Of a stretch of 35,991 nt of DNA, positions 17,240 to 25,988 are shown in pieces. How positions within the stretch are numbered: the first letter of the stretch is position 1; each line of letters begins with the position of its first letter. Location of the stretch: NCBI GenBank assembly GCA_029834535.1, contig JAQMWT010000692.1, forward strand, positions 1-35,991. Direction: 5' to 3'. Position numbers and translations under genes: made by a program. The notes beneath the pieces are model-generated. The model had not been told where the DNA came from and did not search any database. It saw nothing but the letters and a program-made list of their open reading frames with translations. The DNA is from Chrysophaeum taylorii. Its lineage: Eukaryota > Sar > Pelagophyceae > Pelagomonadales > Pelagomonadaceae.

Positions 17240-18272
17240 AACATGACTTCTTAACTACTAATCGACAGATGTTTGTCTGTTTGTCTGTCTGTTTGTCTGT
17301 CTGTCCCTCGATTTAGGGTAAGGATCAGGTAGGCGCGAGAGTAAGGATCAGGTAGGCGCGAGAGCCAGACAGTGATCCTCCAAGCCGTCTACGGCGACCT
17401 CGCAGACTATTTCCACGAGCCGCGGCGGCTCTTTCAGCGCGCCATTCTCACGCCCCGTCGAAACGATGTTGTCTATGCTGACAACGCGCGCATGACCGCG
17501 GCCTTTTTCCCGGAGACGAGGCGTCGGAGTTCTTTTCGGCTGACTAGGCTGGGTCGGAAGACGACGCCTCGCTCTTTACAGTAGAGTTTTCAACTCCCTG
17601 ACAACCAACGGGATGCTGACTTTGAGCGCGAGCGTGAAACCTCGACCGGTCGCACGGCCACTGCAACGGTACCTGATACATGATCGATCGTGTCGTTGTC
17701 ACCGAGGCTCCTCCAACCTGTATCCCTTAAGGCCCGCCTACGCCAAACGATCAACAAGAGCCAGGGCCAGACGCCCCGCGAGGTCGGCGTCCTCTTTCCC
17801 AAGCCCGTCTTCTGCCACGTCCAGCTCTACGTGGCTCTCTGTCGATCGGCATCCCCGAGGATATACTCATCTGGGTCGACGACTCCACCCTACCCCACAC
17901 GTGCTGCGCTATACCGATAAGCCCCCTCCCGGCGTCTACACGCGCACTATAAGTGAACTTACTGGGACCACGTGAACTTACTGGGGTTTGAGATTGGGAC
18001 TAGGTGAACTGAGTGACCAGGTGAAACTGGGACCAGGTGAACATACTCGGGTTTTTAGGGTAAAGGGTTTTTAGAGTAAACTCAAAGGCTGGCGGCGCGT
18101 GCGGATCAAAGCAGCTTAGATTGGCGGAGGCGAGAGCGACGAGCTCAAAGGAGTTGGTGTGAGCTAGGTAAACTTACTGACCAGGTGAACTTATATGAAA
18201 CTTACTGGGACCAGGTGAACTTACTGGGGTTAGAGATTGGGAGTAGGTGAACTTACTGGCCTGCACTTGTTT
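17240..18272 (+). mobile_element. Fourth Helitron-derived unit (inverted relative to the array)
   Basis: Runs from ACTACTAATCGACAGATG and a GTTT/GTCT microsatellite, through a helicase block (17334-17945), to AGGTGAACTTACTGGGACC-type repeats ending GGCCTGCACTTGT at about 18272. Sequence after 18272 changes to the Harbinger-like element. It contains a 22-bp duplication of GTAAGGATCAGGTAGGCGCG at 17319 and 17341. Confidence 0.75.
17334..17945 (+). pseudogene. Helitron helicase C-terminal fragment, copy 4
   Basis: The plus strand reads LQAVYGDLADYF, then HEPRRLFQRAILTPRRNDVV and YADNARMTAAFFP in one frame (17372-17584). RLRQTINKSQGQT, REVGVLFPKPVFCHVQLYVA and LCRSASPRI follow in another (17690-17920). 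These are the final motifs of the Helitron Pif1-like helicase. It keeps motif VI as copy 3 does, and has the same missing ~70-residue block before it. Frameshifts and a stop at 17582-17584 break it. No Rep domain. Confidence 0.8.
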
Positions 18273-18348
18273 CCCTTAAAAAAAAGAAGGAAATTGGAAA
18301 AAGAATCGTGATTTTTCGCTAACCCTGAGGCGTCTTACGTGGTGTGAC

Positions 18349-18723
18349 GTGTTTCAGCTGACCTCTCTCTCTCCCGTCCGACCAAGGACGAGGACGAGGA
18401 CGATATTCTTCGCTTCATCGTCTTCGGGGACATGGGCTACACCCGCTGCGACGTCATCCAGACCCCGTGGAAGGCCAAGCACCTCACGCCCATCCAGAAG
18501 CAGTACAACGACGTCCACAAGCCCTCGCGCGTCGCGGTGGAATGGTCTTTCGGTGGGTGGTCTCGCATTCGCGTACTGCGACTTCAAGAAGCAGATGATC
18601 ACCGTCAAGCGGCCCGTTGCACTCTACTGCAAGGCCGCCGTCATCCTCAAGAACTGCCATAGCTGCTTCTACGGCAACCAGGCCGCCATTGCATTCGGAT
18701 GCTCCGTCCCGCGCTTCCACTGA
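18349..18723 (+). pseudogene. PIF/Harbinger-like DDE transposase, C-terminal part (copy C)
   Basis: In the frame through 18387-18560 the sequence reads PTKDEDEDDILRFIVFGDMG, then YTRCDVIQTPWKAKHLTP, IQKQYNDVHKPSRVAVEWSF and G. GDMGY holds the second catalytic Asp and VEWSFG the catalytic Glu of the DDE_Tnp_4 type. After a shift near 18555 another frame gives FAYCDFKKQMITVKRPVALY, then CKAAVILKNCHSCFYGNQAA and IAFGCSVP. The normal end DLxEYLCVNEG, seen in copy B, is deleted and replaced by RFH-stop. The N-terminal third with the first Asp is absent. Copies B and C begin at the same point in an A-rich, AAGGAAATTGG-like stretch and are inverted relative to each other. Confidence 0.8.
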
Positions 18724-18724
18724 A

Positions 18725-19110
18725 CCCAATGTACCAGGAATTTGTATTGCTTTCTTGTTGTCTTCTTGCTATTATTACCCTCATTTGATTGTCCGATTTT
18801 CGTGATGACGTGAGTGGTTACGCTGAGATCGGGCGTGTGGTGGTTTCACCCGCGGTTCGGGTTGGGAGAAAGGGTTGTTGAGGCCCCTGGTCCGGCCAAG
18901 AGGGGCGGGTGTCTGAGAAACCACTACAGTGGTCTCAGAAACGGGAATCGATAGTCCAACTCCCGGACTATCGATCTCATGTTTTTCGGCGGCGAGTCGG
19001 TTCGCAACGGTCGAGTGAGTGCGAAGCCGACGCATTTGTGGGTGAAGATCCAGGGGATCACGGGCACCGCCGCGGGGTTCATTTTACGTGATTCGGATCG
19101 AACGGGGAGC
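18725..19110. repeat. Harbinger-associated 3' flank, inverted copy
   Basis: 18725-18922 is the inverted counterpart of the ~330-bp repeats at 12010 and 13168. 18923-19095 corresponds to 13000-13150, including the ATCGATAGTCC hairpin. No gene. Confidence 0.7.
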
Positions 19111-19395
19111 GGAGTCACTACGACTCATTTTGGCAGCATATCGTAAGACCTGAGTGGCAGCGTTGTAAGCCCTAACCTAGCTCGCGCGAGGCAGACCACC
19201 TCCCTGACGGCGAGCGACAGCACCGGGAAGACCGTCCATAGTCTTCACACGCAAAGCAATTCCTTCCGTAACTCCAGTGCACCGGTACCAGCGCGCAGTC
19301 AGACGGCTTCCGGCAATTGTCGTCTGACGAAAAAGAATACAAGAAGCGAGTTGTGAGCGTTCGGATTAATCCTATTATCCGGGCAAAGCGCGGTC
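19111..19395. other. 5' leader of the gypsy element; no LTR recognised
   Basis: Between the Harbinger relic and Gag I find neither a terminal repeat matching the sequence after 25260 nor a convincing primer-binding site. The 5' LTR is lost, strongly diverged, or truncated by the neighbouring element. Confidence 0.4.
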
Positions 19396-20499
19396 ATGAC
19401 AGAGAGGCCAATGACAGAACGACCGCAGTGGTTTCGGGACGCACAGGAGCGTCTGCAACGATTCAGTGCAGGGACTCCACTTGCGTCTATTGGAAGAACA
19501 CCGTTCATTACGCCCTTTCAACGGCCGGAAGCCGAGGAAAGCGGCATCAGAAGAGAGGCAAGATCGTCTGATAGCCTCGACAACCCCCCAAGCGTGATCA
19601 TCCTTCCGGATCCACGCGCCGGCGAAGGGGGAGCTACGGTTGCGCCAGACGCAACTTCAAGACCGGGTGAGCCGACGTTCCCGTACGCACGACCCTACGA
19701 ACGTGCGATGAATACTACGGAGTCATCTCGAGCGGAACCCGGACCGTCTACGGTGATGCGTGGACCAGAGCAGAGTGCACCTCCTAGGTCACCATCCGCG
19801 AATACGAGAGCGACTGATTTTCGCGTGGATACCTATCCCGAGATTCTGCAGACCATTAATGAACGATTCGAGATGTACCAGTCGCAGATCGAGCAAGTCA
19901 TACGTGAAATTGAGCGCACCCGCCGCGACGCGCAACAACAACGCTCAGAAGTGGAGCGGCAGCGGATCGACAACGATCGACTTCGACGAATGGTGGAGGA
20001 ATCCACGCGGGCGCATGCTCGAGAGGCACGGCCAACCTCTCCGGATGCTACGCGTGTTACGCCCGAAGAAGATAACGCTGTATCGGCACTGACCGATGAT
20101 CAGCCGCCGCGAAGTCGACCGGAGCCTACCCCGAAGCATCATACTGACCCCGGTTCAGCGCGTCCTCGTGACGAAGAAGAGCTACTTCAGATCAAGAAAG
20201 GAGTTGCTAGTATGACTCGTATCACGTTTTCGCCTCTCACCGGGCAAATCACCAAGACCCAGGATGAGGTTAACGCGTGGTTTATGCAGTTGCAGCGTAA
20301 GATGGAAGCCAAGATCCTGCCGCATGAAGGATGTGTCAACATGCAGCTAGAAGCCACTGAGGACGTTTGCCATGCGACTCTCACGGCTGCTGTTGACGAG
20401 AATGAAGTCGAGGAGGATGTCTTAAGTGACAGACCTCCTGAGCCACCTCCAGATGAAGAAGTGAAAAAAAACACCAGAAATGGAGATGGAGGCGACTGA
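19396..20499 (+). CDS. Gag-like protein of the gypsy/DNMT element
   Basis: A 367-residue open frame directly 5' of the methyltransferase/Pol frame, overlapping it by about 20 bp in a +1-related frame, as Gag and Pol often do. Residues about 1-130 are polar and Pro/Arg-rich. Residues about 148-205 form a long charged helix (EILQTINERFEMYQSQIEQV, then IREIERTRRDAQQQRSEVER), a probable coiled coil. The C-terminus is acidic (VDENEVEEDVLSDRPPEPPP). No CCHC zinc knuckle and no D[ST]G protease motif is visible. Two further Met codons follow the first closely, so the exact start is uncertain. Function as structural Gag is inferred from position, length and coiled-coil character, not from a recognised domain. 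Confidence 0.65.
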   Translation: MTERPMTERPQWFRDAQERLQRFSAGTPLASIGRTPFITPFQRPEAEESGIRREARSSDSLDNPPSVIILPDPRAGEGGATVAPDATSRPGEPTFPYARPYERAMNTTESSRAEPGPSTVMRGPEQSAPPRSPSANTRATDFRVDTYPEILQTINERFEMYQSQIEQVIREIERTRRDAQQQRSEVERQRIDNDRLRRMVEESTRAHAREARPTSPDATRVTPEEDNAVSALTDDQPPRSRPEPTPKHHTDPGSARPRDEEELLQIKKGVASMTRITFSPLTGQITKTQDEVNAWFMQLQRKMEAKILPHEGCVNMQLEATEDVCHATLTAAVDENEVEEDVLSDRPPEPPPDEEVKKNTRNGDGGD

Positions 20500-22105
20500 T
20501 AAGGACCTGCTATCCAAGCATGCCTCCTTGGTTTGGATACCCATCACCTACACCTTTGTCGTCGTCTACTTTGCTGGCGCTGGAGGATCAACGTTGGGTA
20601 TCCGGCGATGCAATGAGCTATATGGCAGTTCATTTCGCATTGTCTTGGCTTCGGATGCTTGTCCTCAAGCCCGAGCCACCTTTGAGCTCAATTTTCCGAA
20701 GATTCCCTATGTTTTGCATGAGTTAGGGAAATCTCATCGTCGTACATACGACTTGGTGTTGTCGTATTTACATTCAGATTTTTGGAAGCATTCTTATTTT
20801 CACGCAAGTCCGCCGTGTATCTATGGGTCGACTGCCAATTTGCACTACAGGGACGCACGCAAGGGCGCTACTATTACTTCTTGGGTCCTGCGTCATTTCC
20901 GCAACGCACCTTATGTAATTGGACGATGGACGCTCGAGCAGGAACCATCAGTGATCCCTTTTGTGCATCACCAATTTTATGTGCCGCGCATTGTCGATTT
21001 TTATAGTATCACACCAGAATTGCTGTGCTCGCGCACGCGCCTACTTGCTTGCAATGTTCGCTTGGAACTGCCGTTATTATCGCGTGTACCACCGAATTTA
21101 CGGGACCGTTTTGGGCCAGCGTTGGGATTTACAGGTGGTCACCCGCTCATTATAGTGAACAGTTTCTCATCTACGCGCCCGGCTATCGGCCCTGCCTTCA
21201 CAGTGACGCGCAATAAGCTCCACCTAGGACCTCATTTCTCGAACACCCGTCCACTCACGTTGCAGATGCACCAGGAAATTATGACCGTTCCTGCTACGTG
21301 GCAATGGGGTGAGAAAGTTTCAGAGACAGCAGCTATGAAGATGCTTGGCAGTATGGTGCCACCCGCGACTATGACGCGGATCGCGCTAGCAGTGCACAAT
21401 TCGTTTGACCCTTCACTTCGAAATTTGGGTAAGTTGCGGAATATTGCGACGACTACGATAGCCCAACCCGATCACCATATTCTACGGTTTTCACCTTTTG
21501 CTGTCGAGTCGCGCATTCCAACGCTCGACCCTGCCACTCGAAGTGTGTCATGGATCTCGCCCGATGACCTCTACTCTCCTGCGAGTCCTGCACCATCAGC
21601 TGCTGCCACCACCACCCCGCCACCACCTTCGGTTACATCGCCTGGGACGGCTCAATCTTTTGCAGGGGGCACCGTCGCCACTGCTGTTATGCAGAGCAAC
21701 CAAGCCGGCAACCAGCCCTCCGCAACTGCTGAAGAAGAAGGCACCGCGAAAGAGCGACCTGCGTATTTCAATAAGTACGACGTTCCGTGGGCGGACGCGC
21801 CTCACGACGAACATGGTCAACCTTTACCGGTGATGCCTCCTCATTTAGCGGATCAGGAGAGCATGCAGGTCATCCCTCCGACCGTCGCGCAGGTCGAAGA
21901 GGTGATGACTGAATTGGGTATTACAGAGCATCCTGCTTTAGATGACGACGAGAAGCTGATGATGAAGCATCTAATCTCGTATTCGTGGGCATTTTTCGAT
22001 GATGTGATGAGACCTGTTGATTCACCTGAAGTGACGATCCGGGTCACTCCCTCGGCCGCACCGGCCACGTCTTTCCGCAAAATACCGCCTGACGTTAAGA
22101 AGAGA
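20480..22105 (+). CDS. C5 cytosine DNA methyltransferase fused to gypsy Pol
   Basis: Would transfer methyl groups from S-adenosylmethionine to cytosine C5. Motifs occur in family order. Motif I FAGAGGSTLG (residues 31-40) binds the cofactor. Motif II is ASDACPQARATFELNFP (58-74). Motif IV ASPPCIYGS contains the catalytic Cys113 (codon 20816-20818). The motif VI position reads LEQEP (152-156), where ENV is usual. Motif VIII is SRTRLL (184-189). Motif IX is TRPLTLQMHQEIMTVP (256-271). Motif X is MLGSMVPP (288-295). The domain ends near residue 305, and the ~290-residue length suits a compact single-domain DNMT. A Pro/Ala/Thr-rich linker (about 370-430) then leads in the same frame to sequence preceding RT (PATSFRKIPPDVKK near 22095). 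The frame continues to 22249 but is out of register with RT after about 22105. It lies where a gypsy protease would normally be. Confidence 0.9.
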
Positions 22106-22930
22106 ACCCGACTCCCATCAAACTCTTGCCGTATCGGCTGTCGAAAGAAAAGATTGAGTGTTTGCGGATGCAGATTGAAGAATGGACCCGCGACGGAGTT
22201 ATTCGTCCTGCGAATGCTCCATGGGGTTCCCTATTTTGATGTTGCCTAAGAAAGGTGCTGCGCCTGGTACTTCCAATGCTTACAGGGCAGCTGTCGACCT
22301 ACGGCGCCTCAACACATTGCTCAAGGATAATAGCTGGCCGAGTGTGAGCATGGCTGACGCGTTGATATTTCTCGTCGACAAGTTATGTCGTTCCAGTTTG
22401 GATATTCGTTCGGGCTATCACAATTTACGATTGTTGCTAGATACACAAGATGTGGTCACCATCACTAGTCCTCTGGAAACGTACAGCTACATGCGTCTAG
22501 CTTTGGGAGTCAAACCAGCCGGAAGTTTGTTCTGTAGGCAGTTGAACACTGACTTGTCGAAATGGCTATATCGTGATCTTGTGGCATATATCGACGATAT
22601 TCTCGCCGGTCACACAGATACAAAGAATCACTTGCAGTGGCTTGTGCAGGTTATTCCCCATCTCGCCTTGAAAGGGTACAGCGCCAAGATCAAAAAGATT
22701 CATTTTATGTAAGAAGTCATTGAGTTTTTGGGTCATTTATCCACCCCGAACGGACTTCTTCCATCACCAAGGTCTTTAGAAGCCATCAGACACATGCCAA
22801 TTCCTGGCACTTTGTCGGATGCTGACCCTAAGAAGCAAGTGCGATCTTTCCTTGGAATGGGGAGCTTTTGCCGGCGTTATTTAAGGAATTTTGCGAAAGT
22901 TGCAGAGCCATTAAGACAACTGACGTTGCC
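22090..22930 (+). pseudogene. Gypsy reverse transcriptase
   Basis: Ty3/gypsy RT spread over three frames. IKLLPYRLSKEKIECLRMQI then EEWTRDGVIRPANAPWGSLF lies in one frame (about 22105-22226). MLPKKGAAPG, then YRAAVDLRRLNTLLKDN, LDIRSGYHNLRLL, LALGVKPAGSLFCRQLN and the catalytic AYIDDILAGH (YIDD codons 22587-22598) lie in the frame to 22712. An in-frame TAA at 22710-22712 interrupts KKIHFM-stop-EVIEFLGHLS. RSFLGMGSFCRRYLRNFAKV and the thumb/connection follow. The break pattern means this copy does not make full-length RT, although the active site is preserved. Confidence 0.9.
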
Positions 22931-23470
22931 GGATGTGAAATTCAAGTGGACGAAAGAGTGTCAGGAAGCTTGGGATGCCATCATCGAGGCTATTGTCACT
23001 TCGAAGGGTGTCTACCATCCTGATTACTCGTTGCCTTTTTACATTCGAGCTGATGCTTCCGCGCATGGGCTGGGTGCTTACCTATTTCAAAAGGTACCAG
23101 TCGTTGACGACGATGGAAGAGAAAGAATAGAAGAGAGAGTTATTGAGTACTGGAGTCGAACCGTGCCTAAGTCGATGAGGAAGTATGATCCTCGGCGCTT
23201 GGAACTCCTCGCAGTACTCTCCGCTCTTGAAAATTTCCGATTTTATATCGAAGGTCATCAGACGAAATTAGAGACGGATCATCGTAATTTAACGTTTCTT
23301 CGGGATTCGAATCATACGTCTGGACAGTTAGCACGATGGGCTATGCGGCTTGCTGCGTTCGACCGGGAGCTCGGATACAAGCCTGGAAATTCCCCTGGCA
23401 TGCGCATCCCGGATTGTCTGTCGCGCAACCCTATCGACAAATTGATCGATAAAGACGAAGACGGGGAGCC
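22930..23470 (+). CDS. Gypsy RNase H domain
   Basis: Continues in frame from the RT connection (open from 22728 to 23981). FYIRADASAHGLGAYLFQ gives the first catalytic Asp, RRLELLAVLSALENFRFYI the Glu and LETDHRNLTFLR the second Asp. ARWAMRLAAFDRELGYKPG and IPDCLSRNP then close the domain in the way typical of Ty3/gypsy RNase H. It removes the RNA template during reverse transcription. The domain is intact. About 23470-23860 is an acidic linker (AEDEITLDEIAKEQAEDD) leading to integrase. Confidence 0.9.
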
Positions 23471-23859
23471 GATCAATGAAGCTCTTTTGTTTTTCCAAGA
23501 AATCCCCACCGATGTACCGGGCACAGCTTGTTTTACCTTCTCTTCGGCGACGATGCCTATACCGACGGACAGCGGACCCACCGCAGCTATGGCAGCAGCT
23601 AGTACGCGACAGAACGTACAACCGCCTCAATTCTCGTACGAGTCTGAGCCAGTTGACTCCGTCGAACGTCTCCCTTTTTCGGATCAAGCGGAGGATGAGA
23701 TCACTCTCGATGAGATAGCGAAAGAACAAGCTGAAGATGACACATGCAAGCGCATCAGACGAAATCTCGATTCTGAACAGAAAGATCAAGACGAGCAGTC
23801 ATCCGTACCTTATGAAGTTGATAATGAAGTTGATAACGTGTTGTATAAGGTCGATGATT

Positions 23860-24746
23860 CGGATTCTCAACGTCTTATTGTGGTCCCTCAGTCTACGCGA
23901 AAGTGTGTAATCGCCATGCATCACCGAGGATTGTTCGGAGGCCATGTAGGACGAGACTCCACAGCGAATCAAATCTTATAACGTTATTGGTGGCCAAACT
24001 TCTCATCGTCAGTTAATGAGTTCGTCAATGCCTGCGTTAGTTGCCAGAAGATTCGATCCACCATGCCTAGGCGTCATGGCTTGCTCTGTCAACCGAATCG
24101 CGTCGGAGATTGCTATGTCCTAGGTATGGATCTGATTGGACCTCTGCGAGGCGCTGACCTGTACACGCACATACTCGCAACGTACGATGCAGTGTCGCAT
24201 TTCTTGAAATTGGCTCTGATCAACAAAAAACATGACTATTCAATTTTGAACGCGTTTGTGGACAAGATTTTACTTGAGGGATGTCTCCCACGGTGCATAG
24301 TCACGGATAATGGAAATGAGTTCGCGAACAGGTTATTTCGCACGTTTGTTCGTCAATTCAACGTACGGTATCGTACTACCATCCCGCATCACCCTCAGAG
24401 TAACCACACTGAGCGTGTCAACCGATTTATCAAAGCCTTCTTGCGAGCTGCGATCGATGAACAGCGTCAGCCAGATTGGTCGAATTTCCTCCCATATGTA
24501 TCATTCATGTACAATAGGATGTACATTCCGGGAACGAAGATTTCACCTTTCATTATGCGTACTGGCAAGCAACCCCTGTTACCACCCGATTACAATCTTT
24601 TGAGTGAACAGCGTGATCTACCGCAATCACGTCATCAGATTTTGGTGGACTTCAAGAACAAGTTTGAATTTATAGTCGACTCGTTACACGAGCTCACCAG
24701 AAAGCACAGGAGAGCCAAAAACTCGACTATGATGCCCACCAATTGA
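23860..24746 (+). pseudogene. Gypsy integrase: zinc-binding and catalytic core
   Basis: Inserts the cDNA into the host genome. N-terminal HHCC-type domain: AMHHRGLFGGHVGRDSTANQ, an in-frame TAA at 23979-23981, then RYWWPNFSSSVNEFVNACVS and CQK. Catalytic core: GMDLIGPLRG (Asp at 24128-24130), IVTDNGNEFANRLF (Asp at 24306-24308) and HHPQSNHTERVNRF (Glu at 24411-24413). Thirty-four residues separate the second Asp from the Glu, one fewer than the usual 35. YVSFMYNRMYIPGTKISPF and RTGKQPLLPPDYN follow, as in other gypsy integrases. The frame closes at 24744-24746, where a frameshift joins the C-terminal domain. Confidence 0.9.
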
Positions 24747-25260
24747 CATCCAGTTTGCCCCAGGTGATTATGTTCGGCGTTTCGTGCCAAAGACGCGCCA
24801 CAAGCTACGGCCCATTTGGCGCGGGCCTTACATAGTTACCAGAAAGATCTCTCCCGTCGTTTACGAAATTCAGGACGTCAACGACGATGATGCTGAGTCG
24901 GTTGTAGTATCTGTACAACAAATTGTGCCTTTGAAAGTGCCAACCATCGACACTTCTTCAGCCCCTCGGCATTTACCTTCAGACCGCGACAGTTTCAAAC
25001 ATGGTAAGTTCATGATTTTCAGGGTTAAAGGACGATCCAACGCGTGGAAGAAGCGTATCTACGTTGCCGAAGTCTATGAAGAATACGATCACGACAATGA
25101 TACTCCAGAGAGCTACACTATTGTGTGTGCGACACTTGAACATTTCACACCTATCTCTACACGAGGGTTTTCTCTCCGTAATACGGCTTTCCCTCATTCC
25201 TTTTTTCCTCCCTTACCCTTCCGCAATTACTTATTCATGACTATGAAGAATACAGTCTGA
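24747..25260 (+). CDS. Gypsy integrase C-terminal domain and tail
   Basis: FAPGDYVRRFVPKTRHKLRP then IWRGPYIVTRKISPVVYEIQ is the SH3-like C-terminal integrase segment of Ty3/gypsy elements (GD.V......KL.P.W.GPY.V). It lies in a different frame from the core; the shift is near 24735. There is no chromodomain signature. The frame then runs to a stop at 25258-25260 through RVKGRSNAWKKRIYVAEVYE and a hydrophobic end, which is unassigned. Confidence 0.75.
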
Positions 25261-25553
25261 AGCTCTCTTCCAACATGGAGTAGGCCTCCAGGTGCGTACC
25301 GTCAGGTACGGGGTTTTCTGTTTAATTAACAGAGGCTTCGTTCCTCGTTGTCAGTGTAAACGCTTCTATGGGACCTAATGTCCTTAAGGAGTTGGGGCTT
25401 AAATCCCTACCTTGTGTAGTAGCATGTGGCAAGCGGAATGGTCTGTACACGCCTAAGACTGCACGCAGTCTCTACCATGTACCCGGAGAGGGTCAAATCT
25501 CTCCAGGTTATGGGCCCAGATGCGTAGGTGTGTCAGCCCAACTGTGTTGTACG

Positions 25554-25560
25554 TATAAAT
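25554..25560 (+). promoter_or_regulatory. TATA box candidate
   Basis: TATAAAT in an AT-rich non-coding context 429 bp before the copia Gag ATG. Confidence 0.4.
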
Positions 25561-25716
25561 GGAGTGATCAATTTACGCCTGATCACGAGTACAATGCGAC
25601 AATGTGTTTGGCGATGGTCTACTGTACATATTTTTTATGTGACGGTATATGCCCACCAGTTAAATTGGTTTTTGACCGAGTTGTGTCGGTCACTGGTCAT
25701 ATTCACTCGCATAGCT

Positions 25717-25728
25717 AATAAAAATAAA
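25717..25728 (+). terminator. Polyadenylation signal candidates
   Basis: Two overlapping AATAAA hexamers about 160 bp downstream of the TATA candidate, an arrangement typical of R regions in LTRs. Confidence 0.4.
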
Positions 25729-25988
25729 ATTTTTCCTATACAAGCCGCGGAAACTTGTACGGGTTTTTCCTTCCATTCCCCAACAAAAGACTGACTGCTC
25801 GAGAATTAATCCGTTCTTCAGTCTCAAGTCATCCTGTTTAAATAGCATGCTGATTTGTTTGGTCTTGTAAATAAGCCCACGTTTAAAATAGCGTACTGTA
25901 CATAGAACCCGCACTCGAGAAACCCTTCATTCTTATGTGTCGAACATGTCTATCAATCCTACAACCTATTTCTTAATAGGTCACAGTC

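Larger units (their letters stand above)
19396..25260 (+). mobile_element. Ty3/gypsy retrotransposon encoding a DNA methyltransferase
   Basis: Coding order on the plus strand: Gag (19396-20499), C5 DNA methyltransferase (20480-21400), Pro/Ala-rich linker, RT (22090-22930), RNase H (22930-23460), integrase (23880-24750), integrase C-terminal domain (24750-25000). RT before integrase and a YIDD-type RT identify Ty3/gypsy. No protease was found. Pol is broken by frame changes near 22105, 22228 and 24735 and by in-frame TAA codons at 22710 and 23979. Both boundaries are set by coding content, because matching LTRs were not found. Confidence 0.9.
25261..25988 (+). promoter_or_regulatory. LTR/leader-like non-coding segment between the two DNMT elements
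   Basis: About 730 bp without a convincing gene, between the end of gypsy Pol and the start of copia Gag. TATAAAT at 25554-25560 and overlapping AATAAA signals at 25717-25728 have the order and spacing expected of U3/R in an LTR. Small hairpins are present (GTACCGTCAGGTACGG near 25298-25313; ACAAG..CTTGT near 25741-25758). It could be the 5' LTR and leader of the copia element, a 3' gypsy LTR, or both; neither partner LTR is in the window. A segment just before the Gag ATG (TAATAGGTCACAG) weakly resembles a primer-binding site. Confidence 0.45.

Noticed and set aside
20480..21400. Stand-alone host or phage-type DNA methyltransferase gene
   Set aside because: The same open frame continues without a stop into gypsy pre-RT sequence and overlaps the Gag frame, so it belongs to the retrotransposon.
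23312..23789. Minus-strand frames of 89 and 153 residues
   Set aside because: Antisense to intact gypsy RNase H and the integrase linker.
25368..25794. Open frames of 116 and 88 residues between the two retrotransposons
   Set aside because: No domain; they lie over TATA and poly(A) signals in an LTR-like region.
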